Positions 14,206 to 24,614 of a DNA stretch of 64,000 bases are shown here, one piece after another (within the stretch, counting starts at the first letter, position 1; every line of letters begins with the position of its first letter). A model generated the notes under the pieces. It made no database searches and was not told the origin of the DNA. It was given only the letters and a program-made list of their open reading frames with translations. The stretch is taken from positions 36,642,889-36,706,888 of the forward strand of contig CANTUZ010000005.1 of assembly GCA_947846985.1 (NCBI GenBank). The letters are read 5' to 3'. Position numbers and translations under genes: made by a program. The DNA comes from Fratercula arctica (lineage: Eukaryota > Chordata > Aves > Charadriiformes > Alcidae).

Positions 14206-15147
14206 AACTTACTAGGAAGTTCATTACATTTCTGAAGCTAGATAATGCAGTCCCTGCAGGAGCAAAGGGCTCCACTCAGTGACTTAGGTGGTTTCCAGTT
14301 TTACTCTTTGAACAGCAAGGGAAAGTGGAAGAAATCCTAATTAAGATGGGAGACACGCTTTTAAATGTCTCTTAAATATTGTTTAATTATAGTTGGAATT
14401 ATTGCTACACACACACATACTTCAGCAACTTTTCTAGATATTTCTAATTAGAATTCAAGGCTCTTCTTTCTATCCATTATCCCCCAAAAAACTATCCACT
14501 ACAAGTATCTGAAATAATACTTACCTTTATCTGAAATCTATCCCCTAGTACCAACACTTGTATGAATAGGAAAAAAGAACTTGATTTGCAGGAAGTTGTG
14601 GTGAAGCAGGACTTTGCTGCCATGCTAGTTTCAGGTCACCGAGGCTGTTCTGGTCTTATCCTCAGTGGTGAAAAACCTCTTTTCATGGACTTCTTTCAGA
14701 TTCCAGAAATGAACTGAATTCCTGTAAGCTAAAACACCACCCAGCCGATTTTGTAACACATTAAATATGACCTATTTGTGTTGCTTGGCCTTTAGCTTTA
14801 GCTGACTTGCTTCTTACTCTATGAAGGCAAAAAATTTTGAACAAAGTTAACCAGTAGGTCATTGTCGTTGCTAAAATTCATGTGGTACGGACGGTATGTA
14901 TCCTGAGCTGTTGAATGCCATCACTGAGGGACATGTGGAGGCTGCCGGTACCAGCACCTGATGTCATGTGCGGGTACCAAGAGATAGTCATAAATGTGCC
15001 ATCCATTTCCTGCTGGAATTTGCAGTGGATGGGTACAACAGTTAAACAATCTCAACAGAATTCAGATGGAAGGATTTTTTGTGGTTTTACAATTCTGACA
15101 TTATGATATTTGAAAGATATACAATCTGGGCCTCACTTGATGCACGA

Positions 15148-15252
15148 TTAATATTACTATTAGTTGTACTATACTTTTGCATGAAGCCGTGTCCCCCGAC
15201 CCAAATAATTCCCCATTGCAATAGGCACTGTATAAACATGTAACTTAATGGA
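15148..15252 (+). mobile_element. Ancient L3-like LINE 3' tail relic
   Basis: An A/T-rich stretch around TATTACTATTAGTTG is followed about 60 bp later by CCCCATTGCAATAGGCACTG and TATAAACATG. This matches in order the conserved 3' end of amniote L3/CR1-L3 elements: a TATTATTATT-type stretch, then CCATTGTGCTAGGCGCTGTACAAACA, with about seven substitutions over 27 bases. The comparison is from memory of the consensus. No coding part is recognisable next to it. Confidence 0.5.
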
Positions 15253-16870
15253 CCTCAAACAAGGAGGAGTCGGTTGAATAAAAGAAAACAAAACCCAAAA
15301 CAAAACAAAATTACTTTTAAAATTCCCTCATTGGTTCGTTGTTCTTCCTCCTAGAGATTAGCTTCTCCACAGACCCTTAAAAATTTCATCGCCTTTGCTA
15401 GTTTTAAGAACTTGCTCCAGGAGTCTTAATTCTCTGGGGAAATCTTCCATTTGAATGCTATTCTATAACACTCTGAGGAAGATTATTTTTAAAAGCAAGT
15501 CTTTTAATTTGCAATGCTTTCTTTTTCTCATGGCATCTATTCAGATATTCTTCTCTCTATTTACCATTGTCCTCATCAATCTACACTTTCTACTTGGCTT
15601 CTCTGTTTATTACCTAATAGCCAAGACAAGAAGGAAAATAATTTCTTGACTCTAGCGACGATAACAGACATGTAACACCTCAACCATATTGAATTGCATA
15701 AGTAGCCAAATAATGCAGCCCTATCCAAATAGTCCTAAATATTGCTAAAGATTTAATTTAAACAGATGAAAGTTTATTTCTCCTTCTTTAGCAAAGTCTC
15801 TCTAAAACCAGCAGTCCATGTCCTGGTAATTTTTTGTTTGAAATAATGTATGTCTTTATGCAAATATCATTCAAAAACTGCTTGACCAAAATGGCTTGCA
15901 AGCAGCCTTAGAATTCACTTCACACATTCTGAAGCTATAACATTCTGACATATTAGTTCAGTTGGGTTCTGAATGGTTCACCAGTCTTCATTTTCCAGCG
16001 ACTCGATGTTTATGGCATGTGCTCAATTGTTTTAAGGCATGACTAAAAAGTGTAAAACTGGTCTATGAAATCACTAGTCCAGAAAAAATTCTCTGCTCTG
16101 TTGAATTCAATAAGCAGTATGTATATTCACTTTCTTTGTCTATTACTCTTTTTTTTTTTTAACCTTTTGAGTGTTTCAGAATTGTAGGGTTAGAAGAAGT
16201 ACTTATTCAGAAATGTCAGTTTTCTGTATACAAACTTCATAGCACAGAAAATACTTTTATTTTAAATGTGAAAATGTGGATCTCTACAATAATTACAGCT
16301 TTGCAAAGCAGACCACAAAATTGTACCTGCTTCCTGAAGACTACTGAGAAAGGGAGAAAGAAGGGGAAAACACACCCTATCTCTGTAGTCAGCATCCTGC
16401 AGTAGGGAAAACAAAAACCGAACAGAGTCCTGTAATTTGGAGTTTTGAGGACAAAAGGACATTAAAAGTCCATTTCCCTAGAATCACACATGCAAAAATA
16501 CCTTTTCTTCATGGGCTTCTTCAATCTGTACATCATGAAAGCACACTGAAATAAATCTTTGAAATAACATTGCCCCTTTGGATGTTAACAGCTTTTTCAA
16601 ATAATCTGTTTTTCTTAATGATGAGAGAGGTACAAACTTTAAGAAAACCAGCAGGTGTTTATGGCCATTTTAAACTAATTGTATCCTGTTGAACTGATGA
16701 ATTGTATCCATTAGAATTCTCTTGTCTAACATTCTGTCTTTGCTGAAATTTTCTGTACTGGCAAGGGGTTTCCCTGATCATTTAGGTAACTTTTAAAGTG
16801 AGATCAAGTGAGATATGTCAGATTCCCTTTTTGACTTCAGCTCTCCCTGGTTTTAAGGAAGCCATAATAT

Positions 16871-16920
16871 ATTAATAACAATATTCATAATATTCATAAT
16901 AATAATGATAATAATAATAA
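16871..16920 (+). repeat. AAT-rich microsatellite, imperfect
   Basis: Alternating ATAATATTC and ATAATA units finish in an AATAATGATAATAATAATAA stretch. It is an imperfect trinucleotide-type low-complexity tract next to a short GAAAGAGAGA run. Confidence 0.8.
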
Positions 16921-18858
16921 GAAAGAGAGAATTTGTATGAGTTGTGGACTTTTTGTAAAAAAGCTGCCTTTCAGTTGTATTAAAAGTGTCAAAATTGACT
17001 AAATGGAAAAACAGGTTTTCTCCTCTTGATAGGTTAAAAAAAAGTTGAAGGCAAATGCATTTTCAGCCTCAGTAGAGGTAGAAAGTATGATGTCTAGTTT
17101 TACACAGCTCTGCTAAGCAGGTATGTATGCATCACTTGAAATGGTGTCTAATATTCCACAGATGGCAATTACTTCCAGAGGAATGGCTGGGGACTTAATT
17201 AAAAGGCTGAGAGTTAGCAAACTAAAATGCTGGAGAAGCACATGAAAAATCTATACATTATGCAAGGGACTCTATAGAATATTTAGGAAGCTAAAGGTGT
17301 CTCTTTAAATTTTTCCTTCATTTCTCCAAAAAGGATTACTGTAAAATAAAGGTTAGGTATCCTATGTTTAAAATTATATTTTAGCTAACTGAACCTACTA
17401 CACAACAAAGCAAAATATATTTGACTGCACAATATTGATTTTACATGAAAGCACATCAGTTAGTGAAATGCAAAAACCAATAAAGCATCACCCCTGGCTG
17501 GGATAGATATCTCCAGACACAATTTATTTTTACATTTAAACCAATTATTGGGCTTGTTGCATTTAAAAATGGGCACCATATATCCTTAGAAGGACTTTTT
17601 TATTCAATCAAATCAATTGCATTGATCTCCATATTCCATATTAAACACCAATCTTAAATTAAAGTTGACACATTTTGAAGGCCACAGTACAAGTTTCTAA
17701 GCAGAAATAAATTCTACAAGGCTTTCTTTGTGTGTTTTCATGCCCAAACATGAATACAAATATTGATTACATTTTAACAAACAATTTATAAGCTATTTCA
17801 AAGTTTATTTCTTCCTAAAATTTGTTCAATAATAATACAAACTTACAGAAATAGAATGCTCCCTGATTTTCCTTCTGTTGCACTGGAATATGACAATGGT
17901 TTTCATTAATAATGGAATGCAGAATAAGAATAGATCCTTAGGCACAACTGTTGATGAAGAGTCTATGAATAAAGGGATCTACAACTAATCTACTACTTGT
18001 TAAAATGCAGATATAGGGACAAGATTTGTTTCCTTTGTGCATGTTATCCAAAAAAGTTAACATCTACCATGAGCCTGACCAAGTTGTTTTCAAACAGCAA
18101 GACTGTAAACTCAGAAGGGCCATTTGCGCGGACAAAGCTATTATGTGTGTATGTGTAGGACTGGTGCTAAGTATTCTCTTGGTAAAAGTCTTGGTCCACT
18201 GAAGACAGTGGCGAAGCTCCAATTTCTGTACAAAGAGGCCAGTCTGTATTTATCCAGCTGGCTTTACCCCTTACTGCATCACCTCTCCATGCCTGGGAGA
18301 TAAACAACCGTGCGGCTTGGAAGAGACTTCTCACTTCTCCCCAGCTCATCAGTTTCCCAGCTTTTAAAGTTCTATTGACACTGTTTGTACTTTGTAACTT
18401 CTCTCTCCCACTAGTTTTCAATTAGCTTTTGATGCATTATTCAACCCTCTGAAGCTTTCCAGAGTTTACATAGAGTTTGCATAAAAGTAAAATGGAAGAA
18501 TCCAGACTTTAGAAATATTATCAAACATTCACAATGTTCGTCATCCTTTTAACACTTCTCCATCTCTTCATATTGCTCTGTGCATACCTTGCAGTCAAAA
18601 GAACAGCATAAGAACCAAGGAGGGAATTTGTCAAATACTCCAAATAGCTGCACATCACTACAGATTATGACTGCTTGGATTTAGGGAACGTTTTTTTGGC
18701 TGAGGAAACATTCCAATGGGATAGATTAATCTATGTAAACCACACAGCTCAGCTGAAACTGCTGTTCAGCATTCTAAATTGCCACCTTCGTCTTCTTTCA
18801 GCACAAAAATGTGCATTTCTTCCTATAATAAAGATATTTTATAATAGCAATAAGGCAA

Positions 18859-18965
18859 CTCCAGGGTGTGCGGTTATCACGAGATAATCATACCCTGGAG
18901 GGATTGCAGATACTTGGCTGTGCCTCATAACACCCCATGTGTGTGTTTATCTCATGATAACCCTA
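18859..18965. repeat. Palindromic inverted-repeat element, possible MITE
   Basis: A 42-bp interrupted palindrome spans 18,859-18,900: CTCCAGGGT is repaired by ACCCTGGAG, and at its centre lies TTATC-ACGA-GATAA (18,874-18,887). About 60 bp later, TTATC-TCAT-GATAA (18,947-18,960) repeats the motif. The 16-mers at 18,872-18,887 and 18,947-18,962 are inverted copies at 15 of 16 positions, so the unit resembles a roughly 100-bp element with terminal inverted repeats. No transposase is present. It could be a MITE relic or a local inverted duplication. I do not recognise the family, and no target-site duplication is clear. Confidence 0.4.
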
Positions 18966-19529
18966 CTCTCTTTTGTATCTTATTGCCTAATTATTCTCTG
19001 CTAATGCAAAATACTAATTTTTTGTCTGAAACAATATGTGCAAGAATGCATTGCTAACAACCACTGGAGGACATTGACAAACAATGCTGTCACTACTTTG
19101 TACTCTCTTCCAGTCAAAAATTTACATAAAGAACCAACTTTGGATATTTTTTTCTAAACCAGTTCAAATCCTTTTAGGCAACATCAACTAAAATATTGGA
19201 AGAAGGCCAAGTAAATGTCTATAAAAATTCTATGTATATTCTTACAGTGATTTATATGAGTTTACTTACATAAAACACCAAACTTCTTTCTTATGTATTT
19301 ACATCTCTTTATGTTTCTAATTCTAACATGCAGAGTATAGTTTGATGACTGTTGCTTATGGACCCTGAAGAGACTCCAAGGTGATCCCAGGATCACCCAT
19401 CTGATATTTATTTGAGGATATCAGGTTTTTTTGTTGATGTGTGTATAGGAACAAATAGCTACATTTTAGATGACATTAGGAGATATTTAGAGAAAGATTC
19501 TGTCCGTCTGTTAAGCCAATGGAACTTTT

Positions 19530-19552
19530 GTTTGTTGCATCATGCAACAAAC
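19530..19552. repeat. Perfect 23-bp palindrome
   Basis: GTTTGTTGCAT and ATGCAACAAAC form two perfectly complementary 11-base arms around a single central C. The stem is too short and the loop absent for a typical pre-miRNA hairpin. Dyads of this kind also occur as dimeric protein-binding sites or by chance. Confidence 0.85.
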
Positions 19553-22269
19553 GTAAGCTAAAATACCTGTTTTCCACTGATGCTAAAATTTGATATACAA
19601 AATACTTACAGATAATATCCAGTAACTCCTCAGTTGAATAAATGTCATAAAAATCACAACCAATCATGATCCATGGAAAATAAACAAACTAAAAAATGAG
19701 TTTCAATTTTTAACTGATAGACTCATTCTGCAATTTAAATTTTGAACATTGTAAAACATGGTAAAAGCTAACCTAACACATGAAAGTAATATGTGTAAGA
19801 ATTGTCTTTTCCTCTTTTAATAAAAGCTGTATAGATTGAAAATTGGTTACTGGTCAAATGATAATCTGACATATTAAGATGACATCAAACTGCATCAAAG
19901 GTAGTGGAGAAAATATTATCAAAATATATAATGATAGGTAAATCCCAGAGTTTAAATTATACCGATTTCATCATCTTACAATAATAATATTAATGAATGT
20001 TTAGTCATCATATTGTTTCTGCATGTCAAAACACTGTATGTGTTTTAACTAATTTAAACTAATTTAAAAATTGAAGTGTGGTTTTTTTTTTTCCATGGAT
20101 AATATTAACAGAATACAAAAAGAAACCTATAGACCATTCAGTAATGACAAGTAATTACAAGACAAATTTTTATGTAACCAAAAATAAGAGAAGACAAACA
20201 GTAAATTATTTTTGAGAGAAATACATATAGTATAATAAAAACACAATAAAAACTGCAATCATGGGAATTAAAAATGTAAGATTTTATATATCTCTCATAT
20301 ATGCGTGTGTGTTTGTTTAACTTTTATGTAGGTACAGATAAATATTTGATGTTCATCCTGTATTTTATAAGATATCATTCTTTTCCATACTGTTTACATT
20401 GAACAAAATTCTACTTTTAATAGCACCACCTGAGTAGATCTGCAGGCTTTGGCCTCTTACTTCCTTTGTTGTGAGCTACAGTTAATGAAATCAAGATTTT
20501 TGCTCTTAGAATATCTATTTATACATGCTGTTTCTATGTAAAATGCTTTCATGTTCCCTGTCCTCCCACTCACCCAGCTCTTCTGAAAAGCACGCATGTT
20601 TATCTCTCTTAACATTGCTTACAGATCTCATTTCTCAGTCCTTTGATTATTTTAGATGGCCTTCTCTGAATTCTAGTTTCATGGTGCCAATGGAAGAGAA
20701 TTGCCTTAATACAGTTCTCCTCAGAAGTTGCTAGCTCTGCTGCTGTCTTGCCTGTGGCATTCCTGGCAGCGCTTACCACTGTACATTCTTGGAAAAGGAA
20801 TCAAGGGGCATATTCCCAATCAACATATACCAAAAGAATTATAAGAAAATACCACCAATACAGGATGATGCTGATATGCAAAACCCACACCAATCAGAGC
20901 AGCTGCTCTTTTAGAACAAAGATCTGAGCTCACAATTGCTTTATCTTAATAGAAAAGGACCTATAAAATTGTGTGAGGCAGGAAGAGGCTCAGAGAGACA
21001 GCTACATGCACTAAAATTACCAGGATTTTCCTCTACAGTGACCACAATGCGTTTATTATTGTCATTATTATTAACAAATCCTTGAACTGAGGTGAACGTG
21101 CTGCTGTGAAGATGTCCCTCATAAGAGACGGATAGAACAAGCTTAACAAGTAAAGAATAGTCCATCATGCTATCCCTGTCTTAAATTCTCTCCTTTTACT
21201 ATTTATGTCATTAAAATTCATCGTAGTCTTCAAATTGGGCATCAATAACAGAAATTACTCTGGATAGCCAGACAAAAAAGCTTTGTGCACTAGAACATGG
21301 TAGGAAATCTACGTGAGATCTTCTTGATCAAATGTCAACTGAGAAGAACTGGACTACAGTTACCACAGCCAGGTTTTCATCTGTTGTATCAGCTTTTCTG
21401 GAGAATTTTGCTAGTCTTTACCTCGAGCTGCTTCTTATCGACAGACTCCATCCAGGACTGCTCTTCCTCCATAGAATCAGCCTTCCTCCTGCCATATTAG
21501 CATTATCTGTCAGCTAACATTTAAATATGACTAAACGTAAATAGTCCACCAAGTTCCTGAGAAAATGTTTATCATTAAAACTTTATCATGTGTATTATGA
21601 AAATCATTTTGGATAAGAAATATTTTACTTCAAAGAGCATTATAATGCATATGCAGCTCTTCTGTAATTTTATTTCAACATCAACAAAGATCTAACATGA
21701 CTATTCCTAACCTAGGCTTCTGGGGGGAACATATGATGTAATAAAGTAACTTATACTTATTTGTAATGGAGAAGTCCTGTTTTGACACATGCCATTGTCT
21801 ATGGTCTTTTTTAAGTCAGTAGAATAATGGATATATTAAGGTTAATACTATATATTATTTCTCTGTGATCAAACAATTCCTTATTGCTTTACGCTGAATT
21901 AAACCAAAGACTAAATAATCTTTCATACTAAAAGCTAAAAGAGAGCACTCTGGACTCTGGTTCCAGTTCTTCTCTCGGTTATGAGTTTTGCATTAAAAAG
22001 CTATTGAACTAAAACCAAAATAAATAAAAATTATTATTCGGTAATAAGTATGGTTTTGCACGGCATAAGTTCAGACAGCTAAAAGACTTCCTTTGTTAAG
22101 TGCACCCTAACTATGAGTATTTGAATGAAAACAACTCTGTGTTTTCTGCTGACTTCACTGCTGCTGATACAGCCCCCTGGGTCAGTCGAGCCAGCACTCT
22201 GGCTAGTGTCATAAGTCAGTTTTAGACAAGAGGTAGACAAGACTTTACCCAGGGTGCAGATAAAAATAG

Positions 22270-22344
22270 TTCCACTTTGAGGAGGGGGGGTGTCTTCCAG
22301 ATCACCTCCAGATCCCATCTCACACTCATTTCTATGATTCTGTA
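22270..22344 (+). mobile_element. Degraded CR1 3' end
   Basis: On the plus strand, CTTCCAGATCACCTCCAGAT is followed by CCCATCTCACACTC and then TCTATGATTCTGTA. This keeps the order of the usual CR1 3' UTR: a GGACTAGATGAYCTCCAGAG-type segment, then TCCCTTCCAACC, then the ATTCTATG/ATTCTGTG terminal octamers. Only the last 75 bp or so can be recognised. Its orientation is opposite to the CR1 cluster that starts 300 bp downstream, so it is a separate insertion. A 90-codon antisense frame across it is a chance frame. Confidence 0.5.
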
Positions 22345-22645
22345 AGGACAACTGCAGTCACTTTTAAGAATTTTCAGGTTACAGAAGGTGGAACCTAGCT
22401 AACCTAATTTATTTAGTTGACTCGAGACTTCATGTGGATTTTGGATTGAAATTTAGGACTTTCCAGTCTGTGTTCCAGAGTGGAAGGAAATAATTACTTG
22501 CTTATTTTTCAAAAGAAAACTACTCATGTAGTCTTCCTTTGGGACTTCATGGATTCTTTTAAGAGTATCCTTATAGCTTTTTAGATGTTTTACAGTGATT
22601 ATTATTTTGCCAGTCTAATTTTTTTTTGCATTTTTTTCTAACAAG

Positions 22646-22698
22646 AATAGAATAGAATAGAATAGAATAGAATAGAATAGAATAGAATAGAAGAATAG
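22646..22698 (+). repeat. (AATAG)n microsatellite at a CR1 3' terminus
   Basis: Nine perfect AATAG units occupy 22,646-22,690, followed by an interrupted unit to 22,698. On the minus strand the tract reads (CTATT)n and lies at the 3' end of the older CR1, where CR1 elements carry short tandem terminal repeats. The simplest reading is slippage expansion of that terminal repeat. It is probably length-polymorphic. Confidence 0.9.
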
Positions 22699-22775
22699 AA
22701 AATTTCAGTTGGAAGGCACCTACAATGATCATCTAGTTCAACTGCCTGCCTGACCAATTCAGGGCTGACCAAAAG

Positions 22776-23455
22776 TTAAAGCATGTTATTAAGGGCATTG
22801 TCCAAATGCCTGTTAAATACTGACAGGTTTGGGGCATCAACCACCTCTCTAGCAAGCCTGTTCCAGTGTTTGACCACCCTCTTGGTAAAGAAATGTTTCC
22901 TAATGTCCAGTCTAAACCTCCCCTGTCACAGCTTTGAACCATTCCCATAAGTCCTATCACTGGGTACCAGGGAGAAGAGATCAGTACCTCCCTCTCCCCT
23001 TCCCCTCCTCAGGAAGCTGTAGAGAGCAATGAGGTCACCCCTCATCCTCCTTTTCTCCAAACTAGACAAGCCCAAAGTCCTTTGCCGGTCCTCATAGGAC
23101 ATGCCTTTCAGCCCCTTCACCAGCTTTGTTGCTCTCCTCTGGACGCATTCAAGGACTTTCGCAACCTTCTTAAATTGTGGGGCCCAGAACTGCACACAGT
23201 ACTCCAGGTGAGGCCACACCAACACTGTATACAGCGGGATAATCACCTCTTTTGACCAGCAGGTTATACTGTGTTTAATGCACCCCAGGATGTGGTTTGC
23301 CCTCTTGGCTGCCAGGGCTCACTGCTGACTCATATTGAGCCTGCTGTCAACCAGCATCTCAGATCCCTTTCTGCAGGGCTGCTCTCCAGCCGCTCTCCCA
23401 ATTCATACTTGTGCCTGGCATAACTCCGTCCTAGGTGCAGAATCTGGCATTTGAA
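22776..23455 (-). pseudogene. CR1 ORF2 C-terminal fragment (older copy)
   Basis: This is the decayed C-terminal coding part of a CR1 reverse transcriptase polyprotein. The longest clean stretch, at about 22,926-23,246, includes [19 protein letters not shown] and [20 protein letters not shown], characteristic of the region downstream of the RT catalytic core. A frame change separates it from the FKCQILHLG segment at 23,430-23,455, which is fused upstream to 3' UTR sequence of the inserted younger CR1. No function is expected. Confidence 0.85.
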
Positions 23456-24485
23456 CATAGAATCATAGAATCCCTTAGATTGGAAAAGACCCTTAAGATC
23501 ATTGAGTCCAACCATTAACCTAGCACTGCCAAGTCCACCGGTAAACCATGTCACTAAACACCACATCTACACACTAAGCACCTACGTCTTTTAAATACCT
23601 CCAGGGATGGTGACTCAACCACTTCCCTGGGCATCCTGTTCCAATGTTTGACAACCCTTTAGGTGAAGAAATTTTTCCTAATATCCATCCTAAACCTCCC
23701 CTGGCACAACTTGAGGCCATTTGCTCTTGTCCTATCACTTGCTACTTAGGAGAAGAGACCAATACCCACCTTGCTACAGCCTCCTTTCAGATAGTTGTAG
23801 AAAGCAATAAGGTCTCCCCTCAGCCTCCTGGCTTTTCTCCAGACTAAACAACCCCAGTTCCCTCAACTGTTCCTCATAAGACTTGTGCTCTCACCAAGCC
23901 CTCACCAGCTTCATTGTTCTTCTTTGGACATGCTCCAGCACCTCAGTGTCTTTCTTGTAGTGAAGGGCCCAAAACTGAACACAGTATTCAAGGTTTAGCC
24001 TCATCAGTGCTGAGTATGGAGGTACAATCACTTCCCTAGTCCTTCTGGCCACACTGTTTCCGACACAAGCCAGAATGCTCTTGGGATTCTTGGCCACCTG
24101 GGCACACTGCCAGCTCATATTCAGCCAGCTGTCGACCAACACCCCTAGGTCCTTTTCTGCTGGGTAGCATTCCAGCCATTCTTCCCCAAGCCTCTAGCAC
24201 TGCATGGGGTTGATGCAGATCCCTCTGTAGAGTCTTTCTACCCTCAGACACATCAACGCTCCCACTCAACTTGGTGTCATCTGCAAACTTACTGAGGGTG
24301 CACTCAATCTCCTCATCCAGATCATTGATAAAGATATTAGGCAGAACTGGCCCCACTACTGAGCTCTGTGTCACACCCCTTGTGACTGGCTGCTTACTGG
24401 ATTTCACTCCATTCACTGCAACACTTTGGGCCCAACCGTCCAGCCAGTTTTTCACCCAGCAAAGGGTACACCCATCCAAGCCATG
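23456..24485 (-). mobile_element. Younger CR1 inserted into the older CR1
   Basis: A 5'-truncated CR1 of about 1,030 bp on the minus strand. Its 3' terminus is clear: reversed, 23,456-23,475 reads as two ATTCTATG octamers, preceded by a UTR ending near TTAAGGGTCTTTTCC. Its 5' end begins inside ORF2 at [20 protein letters not shown] (24,485 downward), between RT motifs A and B. Both ends abut sequence of one other CR1, so it inserted into that element. The RT motif FADD is present but frameshifts break the frame. Confidence 0.9.
23554..24485 (-). pseudogene. CR1 ORF2 fragment (younger copy)
   Basis: This partial reverse transcriptase shows the thumb-side motif WVKNWLDG, then a motif-B region ([16 protein letters not shown], where PQGSVLGP is usual) and motif [10 protein letters not shown], with both aspartates retained. 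The C-terminal part continues at about 23,891-24,142 in another frame ([24 protein letters not shown]). The reading ends at a stop at 23,554-23,556. The PQ-to-TQ and G-to-S changes in motif B and the frameshifts indicate an inactive copy. Confidence 0.85.
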
Positions 24486-24614
24486 AGACTTGTTAAATTT
24501 CATACCATTAATCATAGCCCAATGCTCCAATCTATCTAGATCCCTCTGCAAGGCCTCATGTCCCTCAAGAGAGTCAACAGCATCTCCCAGTTTGGTATCA
24601 TCAGCAAATTTGCT
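24486..24614 (-). mobile_element. Older CR1, 5' part (interrupted element)
   Basis: This 129-bp remainder of the older CR1 encodes, on the minus strand, [18 protein letters not shown] and continues to [13 protein letters not shown] at 24,486. The next expected residues of a CR1 ORF2 (KCQILHLG) are found at 23,455 on the far side of the younger insertion. The segment repeats a region also present in the younger copy at about 24,215-24,310, showing that two elements are involved. The element is truncated at about 24,614, immediately upstream of RT motif C. Confidence 0.85.

Larger units (their letters stand above)
14300..22265. other. Noncoding DNA with scattered relics and simple repeats
   Basis: Apart from the L3-like tail at 15.15-15.25 kb and the palindromic structure at 18.86-18.97 kb, no gene or repeat family is recognisable. 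Low-complexity tracts include a T-run at 16,149-16,160 and an ATT/AAT-rich stretch at 16,871-16,920. A short stretch near 16,183-16,205 (TGTAGGGTTAGAAGAAG) resembles the reverse complement of an old CR1 3' end, but it is too short to call. Confidence 0.5.
22646..23455 (-). mobile_element. Older CR1, 3' part (interrupted element)
   Basis: This is the 3' portion of a CR1 LINE on the minus strand. From 23,455 downward it encodes the ORF2 segment just after the RT core, FKCQILHLG, continuing through [19 protein letters not shown] and [15 protein letters not shown] to a stop at 22,776-22,778. A 3' UTR and the AATAG-type terminal repeat follow. ORF2 is broken by frameshifts. The upstream part of the same element is at 24,486-24,614; the 1.03 kb between them is a second, younger CR1. 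It is a non-autonomous, dead copy. Confidence 0.9.

Noticed and set aside
16183..16205. Possible minus-strand CR1 3' end
   Set aside because: Only about 20 bp resemble the CR1 terminus, with no supporting sequence on either side.
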